64,000 bases of DNA, taken from assembly GCF_002803075.1 (NCBI RefSeq), contig NZ_NNBK01000013.1:200419-264418 (forward strand), written 5' to 3'. This stretch comes from Streptomyces sp. CB01373 (GTDB lineage Bacteria > Actinomycetota > Actinomycetes > Streptomycetales > Streptomycetaceae). Below the pieces are notes generated by a model that made no database searches, was not told where the DNA came from, and saw only the letters and a list, made by a program, of their open reading frames with translations. The stretch's first letter is position 1, and every line of letters begins with the position of its first letter. The translations under genes were made by a program, and so were the position numbers. Below, in pieces: positions 7,986-16,750 of the stretch.

Positions 7986-9263
7986 ATGGCCGTCGTCCGT
8001 GACCTGCGCGTCCTGCTGCGCTTGAGGAACTTCAGGCGCCTGCTCGCCGTGCGCGTGCTCTCCCAGAGCGCCGACGGCGTCTACCAGGTCGCGCTCGCCA
8101 CCTATGTCGTCTTCTCCCCGGAGAAGCAGACCTCGCCCGCCGCGATCGCCTCCGCGATGGCGGTGCTGCTCCTGCCGTACTCGCTGATCGGCCCCTTCGC
8201 GGGCGTCCTGCTGGACCGCTGGCGCCGTCGCCAGGTCTTCCTCTACGGCAACCTGGCACGGGCCGTGCTGGCGACGGCCACGGCCGTGTTGATGGTCGCC
8301 GCCGTACCGGACTGGCTGTTCTACGTCTCCGCGCTGTGCGTCACCGCCGTCAACCGCTTCGTGCTCGCCGGGCTGTCCGCCGCGCTGCCGCGCGTGGTCG
8401 ACGCCGAGCGGCTGGTGATGGCCAACTCCGTGTCGCCGACCGCCGGTTCCCTGGCCGCTTTCGCGGGTGGCGGCCTCGCCTTCGCCGTGCGGCTGGTGGG
8501 AGCGGATTCCGACGCGGCCGTGGTGCTGCTGGGCGCCGCCCTGTATCTGTGCGCGGCCCTGACCTCGCTGCTCATGGCACCGGACCTGCTCGGGCCCGAC
8601 CGCGAGCCGCGGCGGCCACGGCTGGGCGCGGCGCTGAACGTCACCGCGCGCGAGCTGATGGCGGCCGTACGGCACCTCGTCGCGCCGTCCCGGCGGCAGG
8701 CCGCCTGGGCGCTGGCCTCGATGACGCTGATGCGGTTCTGCTACGGGGCACTGACCGTCCTGGTGCTGATGCTGTGCCGCTACGGCCTGACCTCGAACAC
8801 ACGGGACGGGCTGCGTCTGCTCGGGCTGGCGCTGGCTCTCTCCGGCGCGGGGTTCTTCGCGGCGGCCGTGATGACACCGTGGGCGGCGGGCCGGCTCGGA
8901 CCGTCCGGCTGGATCGCCGTGTGCGCCGGCTCCGCCGCGGTCCTCGAACCCGCCCTCGGCCTGCCGTTCGCCACCGGCCCCCTGCTCGTCGCGGCGTTCG
9001 TGCTGGGGCTGACCACCCAGGGCGCGAAGATCGCCACGGACACGATGGTGCAGTCCGCGGTGGACGACGGTTTCCGCGGCCGGATCTTTTCCGTGTACGA
9101 CGTGCTGTTCAACGTGGCGTTCGTCGGCGCCGCGGGGGTCGCCGCGCTGATGCTGCCACCGGACGGCCGCTCGTCCGCGCTCGTCGTGATGGTCGCCGTG
9201 TTCTACGGGGCAGTTGCGGCCGCTATGACACGCTTTGCAGGCCGACAAGTGTCACGTCAATGA
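7986..9263 (+). CDS. MFS transporter
   Basis: 425 residues with about twelve hydrophobic segments, including paired Arg-rich cytoplasmic loops (LLDRWRRRQVFLYG after the second or third helix), the hallmark of major facilitator superfamily proteins. The N-terminus RNFRRLLAVRVLSQSADGVYQVAL resembles the MFS_3/enterobactin-exporter-like group. Probably a proton-driven exporter; the substrate is not predictable from sequence. The ATG at 7986 follows a terminator, so it is likely transcribed on its own. Confidence 0.88.
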   Translation: MAVVRDLRVLLRLRNFRRLLAVRVLSQSADGVYQVALATYVVFSPEKQTSPAAIASAMAVLLLPYSLIGPFAGVLLDRWRRRQVFLYGNLARAVLATATAVLMVAAVPDWLFYVSALCVTAVNRFVLAGLSAALPRVVDAERLVMANSVSPTAGSLAAFAGGGLAFAVRLVGADSDAAVVLLGAALYLCAALTSLLMAPDLLGPDREPRRPRLGAALNVTARELMAAVRHLVAPSRRQAAWALASMTLMRFCYGALTVLVLMLCRYGLTSNTRDGLRLLGLALALSGAGFFAAAVMTPWAAGRLGPSGWIAVCAGSAAVLEPALGLPFATGPLLVAAFVLGLTTQGAKIATDTMVQSAVDDGFRGRIFSVYDVLFNVAFVGAAGVAALMLPPDGRSSALVVMVAVFYGAVAAAMTRFAGRQVSRQ

Positions 9264-9374
9264 CACAGAGCCCCACCGGGTTACAGCAGTGTCAGTCCCG
9301 GCCTGTAACTTACGTGCGTCTTATTTCGACAGCATGTTCTTGCCGTCATGCACTAGTTCCAGGGGGACCCCCGA

Positions 9375-9881
9375 ATGACCACTCCGCCGCCGCCCCAGGG
9401 CCAGAACCCGCACGCTGAGGCGCCCACCGCTCCCATGGGGCAGCAGGCCGGTCAGCCTGGAGCCCCGCAGCAGCCGTACCCGCCGCAGGCGCCGTACGCC
9501 CCCTTCCCGCAGCAGCAGGGTGCCCCGGTCCCGCCGCCCGTTCCGCCGAAGTCCGGGGGCAAGAAGGTGCTGGGCGTCCTCGGCACGATGGGCCTCATTG
9601 CCGCCGTCCTCCTCGTCAAGTTCGGCATCGGCTGGTGGTTCACCCAGACCGACGCCGAGACGACCTCGGTGGGCGCCTGCCTGCACAACAAGGGAACCGA
9701 CTCCCACGCCGACCTCAAGGAGGTCGACTGCTCGTCCGGTGAGGCCGAGTACAAGGTGATCCAGAAGTTCGACGGCTCTTCCGACGAGAACAAGTGCGAA
9801 AGCGTCAAGGGGTGGACCGTCTCCTACGTCCAGTCCGGAGGCGGACACGACGTGGTGCTGTGCCTGACGGAGACCAAGTAA
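9375..9881 (+). CDS. Proline-rich single-pass membrane protein with small extracytoplasmic domain
   Basis: 168 residues. A Pro/Gln/Ala-rich cytoplasmic tail (about 1-55) precedes one membrane segment (LGVLGTMGLIAAVLLVKFGIGWWF, about 58-82) and an 85-residue outer domain with four cysteines (near ACLHN, DCSSG, KCESV, LCLTE) that could form two disulfides. Similar small proteins of unknown function are common in Streptomyces; the domain resembles the C-terminal part of LppU-like proteins, but I cannot name a function. AGGGGGA precedes the ATG. It ends just before paired parS hairpins. Confidence 0.75.
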   Translation: MTTPPPPQGQNPHAEAPTAPMGQQAGQPGAPQQPYPPQAPYAPFPQQQGAPVPPPVPPKSGGKKVLGVLGTMGLIAAVLLVKFGIGWWFTQTDAETTSVGACLHNKGTDSHADLKEVDCSSGEAEYKVIQKFDGSSDENKCESVKGWTVSYVQSGGGHDVVLCLTETK

Positions 9882-9902
9882 CACCCGCTTGACCCATGAC
9901 GA

Positions 9903-9934
9903 AGGGGCGATGTTTCACGTGAAACATCGCCCCT
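9903..9934. terminator. Perfect palindrome containing parS, convergent terminator position
   Basis: A 32 bp perfect palindrome with a 16 bp arm whose centre is the parS 14-mer at 9912-9925. Located 21 bp after the stop of the small membrane protein gene and upstream of the convergent CCA-adding enzyme stop. It can act both as ParB site and as transcript-end hairpin. Confidence 0.65.
9912..9925. other. parS: parS site 1 (ParB binding)
   Basis: Exact GTTTCACGTGAAAC, the Streptomyces parS core bound by ParB during chromosome segregation. Confidence 0.93.
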
Positions 9935-9945
9935 CGGCGTTTCCC

Positions 9946-9975
9946 GGGCTCGTGTTTCACGTGAAACACGAGCCC
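9946..9975. terminator. Second perfect palindrome containing parS
   Basis: A 30 bp perfect palindrome (15 bp arms, GGGCTCGT outer part) centred on parS 9954-9967 and ending 14 bp from the CCA-adding enzyme stop codon, so it is well placed as that gene's terminator. Confidence 0.65.
9954..9967. other. parS: parS site 2 (ParB binding)
   Basis: Exact GTTTCACGTGAAAC, 42 bp from parS site 1 (four helical turns), so two ParB loading sites lie on the same face of the DNA. Confidence 0.93.
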
Positions 9976-9988
9976 TTTCCACGCACCC

Positions 9989-11461
9989 TCAGCCCTGCTG
10001 CTCCTGCTCGGCCCACCACTCCTTGAGGGCCGCCACCGCCGCGTCGTGCCCCATCGGGCCGTTCTCGAGTCGCAGTTCCAGCATGTACTTGTACGCCTTG
10101 CCGACGGCCGGTCCGGGCTTGACGCCGAGGACCTCCATGATCTGGTTGCCGTCGAGGTCCGGGCGGATCGCGTCGAGCTCCTCCCGCTCCTGGAGCTCGG
10201 CGATGCGCTCCTCCAGGCCGTCGTACGCCCGGGACAGTGCTGCCGCCTTGCGCTTGTTGCGGGTGGTGCAGTCCGAGCGGGTCAACTTGTGAAGGCGGTC
10301 GAGCAGCGGGCCGGCATCGCGGACATAGCGGCGGACAGCCGAGTCCGTCCACTCGCCGGTGCCGTAGCCATGGAAACGCAGATGGAGTTCGACCAGCCGC
10401 GAAACGTCCTTCACCAGCTCGTTGGAGTACTTCAGCGCGGTCATGCGCTTCTTGGTCATCTTCGCGCCGACCACTTCGTGGTGGTGGAAGGAGACCCGGC
10501 CGTCCTTCTCGAAGCGACGGGTGCGCGGCTTGCCGATGTCATGCAGAAGGGCGGCGAGGCGCAGCGTCAGGTCGGGTTCCTCCTCCAGCTCCATCGCCTG
10601 CTCCAGCACGATCAGCGTGTGGTCGTAGACGTCCTTGTGCCGGTGGTGCTCGTCGCTCTCAAGACGCAGGGCGGGCAGCTCGGGCAGCACATGGTCGGCG
10701 AGACCGGTGTCGACGAGCAGGGACAGGCCCTTGCGCGGGTGAGCCGACAGGATCAGTTTGTTCAGCTCGTCCCGGACCCGCTCGGCCGAGACGATCTCGA
10801 TACGTCCCGCCATCTCCTTGATCGCCGCGAGAACCTCGGGGGCGACTTCGAAGTCGAGCTGGGCGGCGAAGCGCGCGGCCCGCATCATGCGCAGCGGGTC
10901 GTCGGAGAAGGAATCCTCGGGTGTGCCCGGAGTGCGCAGCACCCGTGCCTCGAGGTCGCCGATCCCGCCGTGCGGGTCGATGAACGTCTTCTCCGGCAGC
11001 GCCACGGCCATGGCGTTGACCGTGAAGTCACGGCGGACGAGGTCCTCCTCGATGGAGTCGCCGTACGACACCTCGGGCTTGCGCGAGGAGCGGTCGTAGG
11101 CCTCCGACCGGTAGGTGGTCACCTCGATCTGGAAGCACCGGTCGACATCCCCGACACGGGCCTGCTTCTGCGCCCCGACCGTGCCGAAGGCGATCCCGAC
11201 CTCCCAGACGGCGTCCGCCCAGGGCCGCACGATCTTCAGTACGTCCTCGGGGCGGGCGTCGGTCGTGAAGTCCAGGTCGTTGCCGAGCCGGCCGAGCAGC
11301 GCGTCCCGGACCGAGCCGCCGACCAGGGCGAGAGAGAACCCGGCCTCCTGGAAACGGCGCGCGAGGTCGTCGGCGACAGGGGCGACCAGCAGCAGCTCGC
11401 TCACCGCGCGCTGCTGCACCTGGCTCAGGGCAGGGGAAGTGTCTTCGTTGGCGTTCGGCAC
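9989..11461 (-). CDS. cca: CCA tRNA nucleotidyltransferase (CCA-adding enzyme)
   Basis: 490 residues. Adds or repairs the 3' CCA of tRNAs. The class II nucleotidyltransferase head has LVGGSVRDALLG then DLDFTTDA, with the metal-binding DxD; RRDFTVNAMA and the ERVRDELNK segment follow. The C-terminal half carries an HD domain (LAALLHDIGKP and the paired FHHHE). Length and order match actinobacterial homologues. I chose the GTG at 11461 (VPNANED); a GTG at 11515 is also in frame, and neither has a convincing ribosome site, so the exact start is uncertain. Useful here because tRNA-Ala in this window does not encode its full CCA. Confidence 0.93.
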   Translation of the reverse strand: MPNANEDTSPALSQVQQRAVSELLLVAPVADDLARRFQEAGFSLALVGGSVRDALLGRLGNDLDFTTDARPEDVLKIVRPWADAVWEVGIAFGTVGAQKQARVGDVDRCFQIEVTTYRSEAYDRSSRKPEVSYGDSIEEDLVRRDFTVNAMAVALPEKTFIDPHGGIGDLEARVLRTPGTPEDSFSDDPLRMMRAARFAAQLDFEVAPEVLAAIKEMAGRIEIVSAERVRDELNKLILSAHPRKGLSLLVDTGLADHVLPELPALRLESDEHHRHKDVYDHTLIVLEQAMELEEEPDLTLRLAALLHDIGKPRTRRFEKDGRVSFHHHEVVGAKMTKKRMTALKYSNELVKDVSRLVELHLRFHGYGTGEWTDSAVRRYVRDAGPLLDRLHKLTRSDCTTRNKRKAAALSRAYDGLEERIAELQEREELDAIRPDLDGNQIMEVLGVKPGPAVGKAYKYMLELRLENGPMGHDAAVAALKEWWAEQEQQG

Positions 11462-11781
11462 AACAGAAAAGGGTACGTGGCCCGGGCGCCCGACCGCGCC
11501 GACATTGTTCGGCACCGGCCGCGGCGGATGCGCGGCAACAACACCGCACGGGACGCGGCGGCGGCTCCCCTTTATTACCTGCTCAAGCTCTCCTTATTAC
11601 CTACGCAACCTGCGCCTTTGTGACGTAACGAACAGCATCCCTGGATACGGGCATATCCAGGGCGTCCACCCGCGTCCAGCGATCTTGAAACCGCCTCCGA
11701 GGCACTTCCCCCCGGCGCACATCGTTACCATGCGTGGACGCACATTCCGACGACCACTGACGACGAGGGACGGGCGAGCGC

Positions 11782-14259
11782 GTGGCCGAGGCGGCAGACT
11801 TCCAGGGGACCAGTCCCTCACCTGCCCGCCGAAGGCTGCGGCGTGCCGGGGCGCTGCTCACCGGAGCACCGCTGCTGGCCGCTCTGCTCCAGCTGCCCGC
11901 CACCCCGTCCGCACAAGCCGCCGGGCAGGAGTCCCCGCAGACCGCGTCGGGCTCGCGCACGGTCGCCGTCTCAGTCGACTCGTTCAGCCCCAGCGCCCCC
12001 ACGGACGGGGACACGCTGACCGTGTCCGGCACCGTGACGAACAAGGGCAAGCAGGCCGTCACCGACGCCCACGTGGGCCTGCGCGTAGGCCCGGAGCTGG
12101 ACACCCGCTCGGCGATCGACTCCGTGGCCCAGCGCACCAGGTTCGATCCGGGCGCCGACGGCCCCGAGGTCGGCGACAAGTACGCCCAGAAGTTCACGCA
12201 GCTCGCTCCGGGCGTCGCGGAGCACTTCAGCATCTCCGTGCCGGTCGACAAGCTGAACCTCGGCGCGAACGGGGTCTACGAGTTCTCCGTCTCACTGTCC
12301 GGCCAGACCTCCGTCCAGCCCTGGGAGCAGGTCCTGGGCATCCAGCGCACGTTCCTGCCGTGGCAGCCGAACGACGCGGGCACGAAGACCAGGACGACCT
12401 ATTTGTGGCCGCTGGTGTCCAGCGTCCACCTGACGGCCGAGACGGGCCCCGGGGCACAGCAGACGCCGGTCTTCCTCGACGACGACCTCGCCAAGGAGCT
12501 CGCGCCCGGCGGACGCCTGGAGCGGATGCTGTCGCTGGGCAAGGACCTCGACGTCACCTGGGTGATCGACCCCGACCTGCTGGCGTCCGTCGACGCCATG
12601 ACCCGCAACTACCGCATCCAGACCGCGGACGGCACGCCCGTGCCGGGCACCCACCAGGATGTCGCCAAGAAGTGGCTCGCCGAGCTCCAGCAGGCGGTGG
12701 CGGGCAAGGACGTCGTGGCGCTGCCCTTCGCCGACCCGGACCTGGCCTCCCTCGCCCACCACGGCACGAGCGTCACCGGCTCGCTGAGCCAGCTCAAGGA
12801 CGCCACCGACGTCGCCGCCAGCACGGTGGAGACGGTGCTCCACGTGAAGCCGAGCACGGACTTCGCCTGGCCCGTGGAGGGCGCCGTCGACCCGTCGATC
12901 GTCAAGGTCGCCACCTCCGCGGGCGCCGACAGGATCATCACGCGCAGCGACAGCCTCCAGGAGACCGGCGGGCTGTCGTATACGCCCTCCGCCGCCCGCC
13001 CGATCGGCGGCGGCACCACGGCGATCGTCGCGGACGCCCGCCTGTCGACGGCGTTCGAGGGCGACCTGACGCAGGCCGGCGCCAGCACACTCGCCGTGCA
13101 GGAGTTCCTCGCCCAGAGCCTGGAGCTCGACAGCCAGACGAGCCGGCAGCGCAGCATCGTCGTGGCCCCGCAGCGCATGCCCAGCGCGAGCCAGGCCCAG
13201 GCCATGGCGCAGGCGCTGACGGCCCTCCGGCAGAGCAACTGGTCCCAGTCGCAGGACCTGGCCGCGGCCGCCGCGGCCAAGCCGGACCCCGGCGCCACCA
13301 CGAAGATCCCGTCCGCCGCGGACTACCCCTCCTCGCTGCGCAGGAAGGAACTCAGGCCGGCCGCCTTCGGGGCGATCGCCAGGACGCAGGACAAGGTCGA
13401 CAACTTCCGGGTCGTCCTGACCGACCCGTCCCGGGTCGTCACGCCCTTCGGGCGGGCCATGAACCGGGAGATGGCCACGTCGTGGCGCGGCCGGTCCGGC
13501 GGGGCGAGGGACTTCCGGAACGGCGTGGAGGCGTACCTCGACGACCTCTCCGAGCAGGTCAAGCTGATCGACAAGTCGGAGACGAAGCTCTCCGGACGCA
13601 GCGCCACGATCCCGGTGACCGTGCAGAACAACCTGGTGCAGGGCGTCGACCACCTGATGCTGCGGCTCACCTCGACCAATCCCACCCGCCTCAAGATCGG
13701 CGGCAAGGCGTACTCGGAGCAGTCCGTCGCGGTCGCCGGCGGGCACACCCAGTCCGTGAAGTTCACCACGTCGGCCAACGCCAACGGCCCCGTGACGGTG
13801 GTCGCCCAGCTCTACACGCAGGACGGCCAGGAGTACGGCGCGCCGGTCACCTTCGACGTGAAGGTCACCGAGATCACGGCCACGGTGATGCTGGTCATCG
13901 GTGGCGGCGTCCTGCTGCTCGTCCTCGCCGGCTTCCGCATGTACACCCAGCGCAAGCGTGCAACGGCCAAGGAGGCGGCCCACGACCCCCAGGGTCCTCA
14001 GGACGCCGAGCACGCCGAGCGCGCAGAGGAAGCGCGGGACGGCGAGGACGGCGCCGGAGAGGCCGGCGACGGCGCGGACGGGCCGGAAGGCGTCGAGCCG
14101 GAGAACCCCGAAGGCACCGCCGGTCGTCCCGCAGAAGGCACAGAAGAGTCCGGCACCCGGTCCCGGGCGGACGACCCGGAGCAGCCGAGTGACCCGACAC
14201 CGGACACCGCGGCGGAAAGCACAGACCCGTCCGGCACGGGTGAGAAGGTGGACCGTTGA
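11782..14259 (+). CDS. DUF6049 family secreted/membrane protein
   Basis: 825 residues. A twin-arginine-like basic start (ARRRLRRAG) and hydrophobic signal segment end near ASAQAAG-type sequence at about residue 50; a large extracytoplasmic region follows, then one membrane helix (ATVMLVIGGGVLLLVLAGFRMY, about 695-720) and a highly acidic Glu/Ala/Gly/Pro cytoplasmic tail. This topology and position directly upstream of murJ are typical of DUF6049 proteins in actinobacteria. Function is unknown; the constant linkage to MurJ suggests a cell-envelope role. GTG start at 11782 with GAGGGACGGG upstream. 45 bp gap to murJ on the same strand. Confidence 0.85.
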   Translation: MAEAADFQGTSPSPARRRLRRAGALLTGAPLLAALLQLPATPSAQAAGQESPQTASGSRTVAVSVDSFSPSAPTDGDTLTVSGTVTNKGKQAVTDAHVGLRVGPELDTRSAIDSVAQRTRFDPGADGPEVGDKYAQKFTQLAPGVAEHFSISVPVDKLNLGANGVYEFSVSLSGQTSVQPWEQVLGIQRTFLPWQPNDAGTKTRTTYLWPLVSSVHLTAETGPGAQQTPVFLDDDLAKELAPGGRLERMLSLGKDLDVTWVIDPDLLASVDAMTRNYRIQTADGTPVPGTHQDVAKKWLAELQQAVAGKDVVALPFADPDLASLAHHGTSVTGSLSQLKDATDVAASTVETVLHVKPSTDFAWPVEGAVDPSIVKVATSAGADRIITRSDSLQETGGLSYTPSAARPIGGGTTAIVADARLSTAFEGDLTQAGASTLAVQEFLAQSLELDSQTSRQRSIVVAPQRMPSASQAQAMAQALTALRQSNWSQSQDLAAAAAAKPDPGATTKIPSAADYPSSLRRKELRPAAFGAIARTQDKVDNFRVVLTDPSRVVTPFGRAMNREMATSWRGRSGGARDFRNGVEAYLDDLSEQVKLIDKSETKLSGRSATIPVTVQNNLVQGVDHLMLRLTSTNPTRLKIGGKAYSEQSVAVAGGHTQSVKFTTSANANGPVTVVAQLYTQDGQEYGAPVTFDVKVTEITATVMLVIGGGVLLLVLAGFRMYTQRKRATAKEAAHDPQGPQDAEHAERAEEARDGEDGAGEAGDGADGPEGVEPENPEGTAGRPAEGTEESGTRSRADDPEQPSDPTPDTAAESTDPSGTGEKVDR

Positions 14260-14304
14260 GGATGTCGTGGCCCGGAGGGCCCGGGACGATGAGGTGGGGT
14301 AAGC

Positions 14305-16632
14305 ATGAACGCGCCGTACGACGGTGACCGCGGCCAGGCCGTGGGCGGCTCGGGCCACCCCGACGCGCCGCCGCCCGGACACGGCCAGACGCCGCCGGAG
14401 CCCCCCGCGGACATGTACCTCCAGGACGCCTACGACGACGACCCCTACCGGGCGCAGGACCTCACCGCCCAGGACCCGGTCGGCGAGGCGCTGTACGACC
14501 GCGCCGCGCACCCTCCGCCGCCCCCGGGCCCGAACGGGCCGCAGCAGCCGCTCTACGGCCGCCCCGCGCAGTCGCCCCACGCCCCCGACCCGCGCGTGTG
14601 GGCGCAGACCCCGCCGCCGGAGCCGTCGGGAACCACCCAGTACCTGCCGCACGGCGAGGATCCCCGGACCACCGAGTTCGTCGGCGTCGACGACCTGGTC
14701 AGCCACTCCGGCGAGGACCACCACGAGCCGGACGCCTTCGCCCACCTCTTCCGCGACCAGCAGCAGGGCGGTCCGGACACGCGTCAGGGCGGCTACGGCC
14801 ACCAGGGCCCGGGACAGCACGGCTACCGGCCACCGCAGGACATGGGCGGACGCCCGCGGATGGCGGTCCCCTCGGTTCCCGGTCCCGCCCCGGCCCCGGC
14901 CGCCGGTCAGGGACCGATGGGGCCGTACGCGCCCGCACCGGCCGTCGCCGAGGCCCCTGCCCCGGAAGCCGAGCCAGCCCCCGCTCCGGCGGCGAAGAAG
15001 GGCGGGAAGGCCTCGGGACTGCTGCAGTCGAGCGCCGTCATGGCGGCGGGCACGATGGTCTCCCGGCTCACCGGGTTCATCCGCTCGGCGATGATCGTGG
15101 CCGCACTGGGCACGGCCCTGCTCGGCGACACCTTCCAGGTGGCCTACCAGCTGCCGACGATGATCTACATCCTGACCGTCGGCGGCGGCCTGAACTCCGT
15201 GTTCGTCCCGCAGCTCGTCCGTGCCATGAAGGAGGACGACGACGGGGGCGAGGCGTTCGCCAACCGGCTGCTCACCCTGGTGATGGTCGCGCTCGGCGCG
15301 CTCACCGCCCTCACGATGTTCGCGGCGCCGCTGCTGGTCCGGATGCTCTCCAACTCGGTCTCCGGCAATCCGGCGGCCAACGAGGTCGGCATCACCTTCA
15401 CCCGGTACTTCCTGCCCTCGATCTTCTTCATGGGCGTCCACGTGGTGATGGGGCAGATCCTCAACGCCCGGGGCAGATTCGGCGCCATGATGTGGACGCC
15501 GGTCCTGAACAACATCGTCATCATCTTCACACTCGGCACGTTCCTGTGGGTCTACGGCACGTCCGCGAACTCCCACATGACCGTCACGAACATCCCGCCG
15601 GAAGGCCAGCGCCTGCTCGGCGTCGGCGTGCTCCTCGGCCTCGTCGTGCAGTCACTCGCGATGATCCCGTACCTGCGCGAGACCGGGTTCAGGCTCCGCC
15701 TGCGCTTCGACTGGAAGGGGCACGGTCTCGGCAAGGCCGCGATGCTGGCCAAGTGGACCGTCCTCTTCGTCCTCGCCAACCAGGCGGGCGCCCTGGTGGT
15801 CACTCAGCTGGCCACCTCCGCGGTCGCCAGCACGCACATCGACGGCACCGGCTTCAGCGCCTATGCCAACGCCCAGCTGATCTGGGGCCTGCCCCAGGCC
15901 ATCATCACGGTCTCGCTGATGGCGGCCCTGCTGCCGCGCCTCTCACGCTCGGCCGCCGAGAACGACACCGGCGCCGTCCGCGACGACGTCTCGCAGGGTC
16001 TGCGCACGACGGCGGTCGCCATCGTGCCCATCTCCTTCGGGTTCCTCGCCCTGGGCATCCCCATGTGCACGCTGATCTTCGGCTCCTCGGGAACCGCGGC
16101 CGCCACCAACATGGGCTACATGCTGATGGCCTTCGGACTCGGCCTGATCCCGTACTCCGTGCAGTACGTCGTCCTGCGCGCCTTCTACGCCTACGAGGAC
16201 ACCCGCACGCCCTTCTACAACACGGTGATCGTGGCCGCGGTCAACGCGGGTGCCTCGCTCCTGTGTTACTTCCTGCTTCCGGCCCGCTGGTCCGTGGCCG
16301 GCATGGCGGCCGTGTACGGTCTCGCATACGCGATCGGCGTCGGTGTCGCCTGGCGCCGGCTGCGACAGCGGCTGGGCGGCGACCTCGACGGTTCGCGTGT
16401 CCTGCGGACGTACGCGCGGCTGGGCATCGCCTCGGTGCCGGCGGCACTGATCAGCGGCGCGGCCTGCTACGGCATCGGCCACACGCTGGGCCAGGGCGTC
16501 TTCGGGTCGTTCGTCGCGCTGCTGGCCGGTGGCGCACTGCTGCTCGGGGTCTTCTTCGTCGCCGCCCGCCGGATGCGCATCGAGGAAATCAACGGGCTCG
16601 TGGGTATGGTCCGCGGGCGCCTGGGGCGTTGA
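14305..16632 (+). CDS. murJ: Lipid II flippase MurJ with long Pro-rich N-terminal tail
   Basis: 775 residues. The C-terminal 540 are a MurJ/MviN fold with about fourteen membrane helices, starting SSAVMAAGTMVSRLTGFIRSAMI, the typical opening motif; ALLGDTFQVAYQLP and GRFGAMMWTPVLNN are also family-like. It flips lipid II across the membrane for wall synthesis. The first 225 residues are Pro/Gln/Tyr/Asp-rich and disordered, longer than in most bacteria and usual for Streptomyces. ATG at 14305 with GAGGTGGGG upstream. The next gene encodes a membrane pseudokinase that in mycobacteria is fused to MurJ. Confidence 0.95.
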   Translation: MNAPYDGDRGQAVGGSGHPDAPPPGHGQTPPEPPADMYLQDAYDDDPYRAQDLTAQDPVGEALYDRAAHPPPPPGPNGPQQPLYGRPAQSPHAPDPRVWAQTPPPEPSGTTQYLPHGEDPRTTEFVGVDDLVSHSGEDHHEPDAFAHLFRDQQQGGPDTRQGGYGHQGPGQHGYRPPQDMGGRPRMAVPSVPGPAPAPAAGQGPMGPYAPAPAVAEAPAPEAEPAPAPAAKKGGKASGLLQSSAVMAAGTMVSRLTGFIRSAMIVAALGTALLGDTFQVAYQLPTMIYILTVGGGLNSVFVPQLVRAMKEDDDGGEAFANRLLTLVMVALGALTALTMFAAPLLVRMLSNSVSGNPAANEVGITFTRYFLPSIFFMGVHVVMGQILNARGRFGAMMWTPVLNNIVIIFTLGTFLWVYGTSANSHMTVTNIPPEGQRLLGVGVLLGLVVQSLAMIPYLRETGFRLRLRFDWKGHGLGKAAMLAKWTVLFVLANQAGALVVTQLATSAVASTHIDGTGFSAYANAQLIWGLPQAIITVSLMAALLPRLSRSAAENDTGAVRDDVSQGLRTTAVAIVPISFGFLALGIPMCTLIFGSSGTAAATNMGYMLMAFGLGLIPYSVQYVVLRAFYAYEDTRTPFYNTVIVAAVNAGASLLCYFLLPARWSVAGMAAVYGLAYAIGVGVAWRRLRQRLGGDLDGSRVLRTYARLGIASVPAALISGAACYGIGHTLGQGVFGSFVALLAGGALLLGVFFVAARRMRIEEINGLVGMVRGRLGR

Positions 16633-16750
16633 GTCGGGGGTAGGCGCACAACCATCGTCCGCAGCTGTGTGTCGTGCATAGCGCCGGACTGTGGGCACAA
16701 TTGGATTCGGCGTCGGACAGCGCGCGATGGATGGGGAGGCAGGAGCGACG

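Noticed and set aside
11115..14192. 1025-codon frame on the plus strand over the cca 5' end and DUF6049
   Set aside because: Same strand but different phase from DUF6049; Arg/Pro/Gly-rich translation and no signal or domain.
12292..15576. 1094-codon antisense frame over the DUF6049 and murJ genes
   Set aside because: Crosses two well-supported genes on the other strand; composition typical of a shadow frame.
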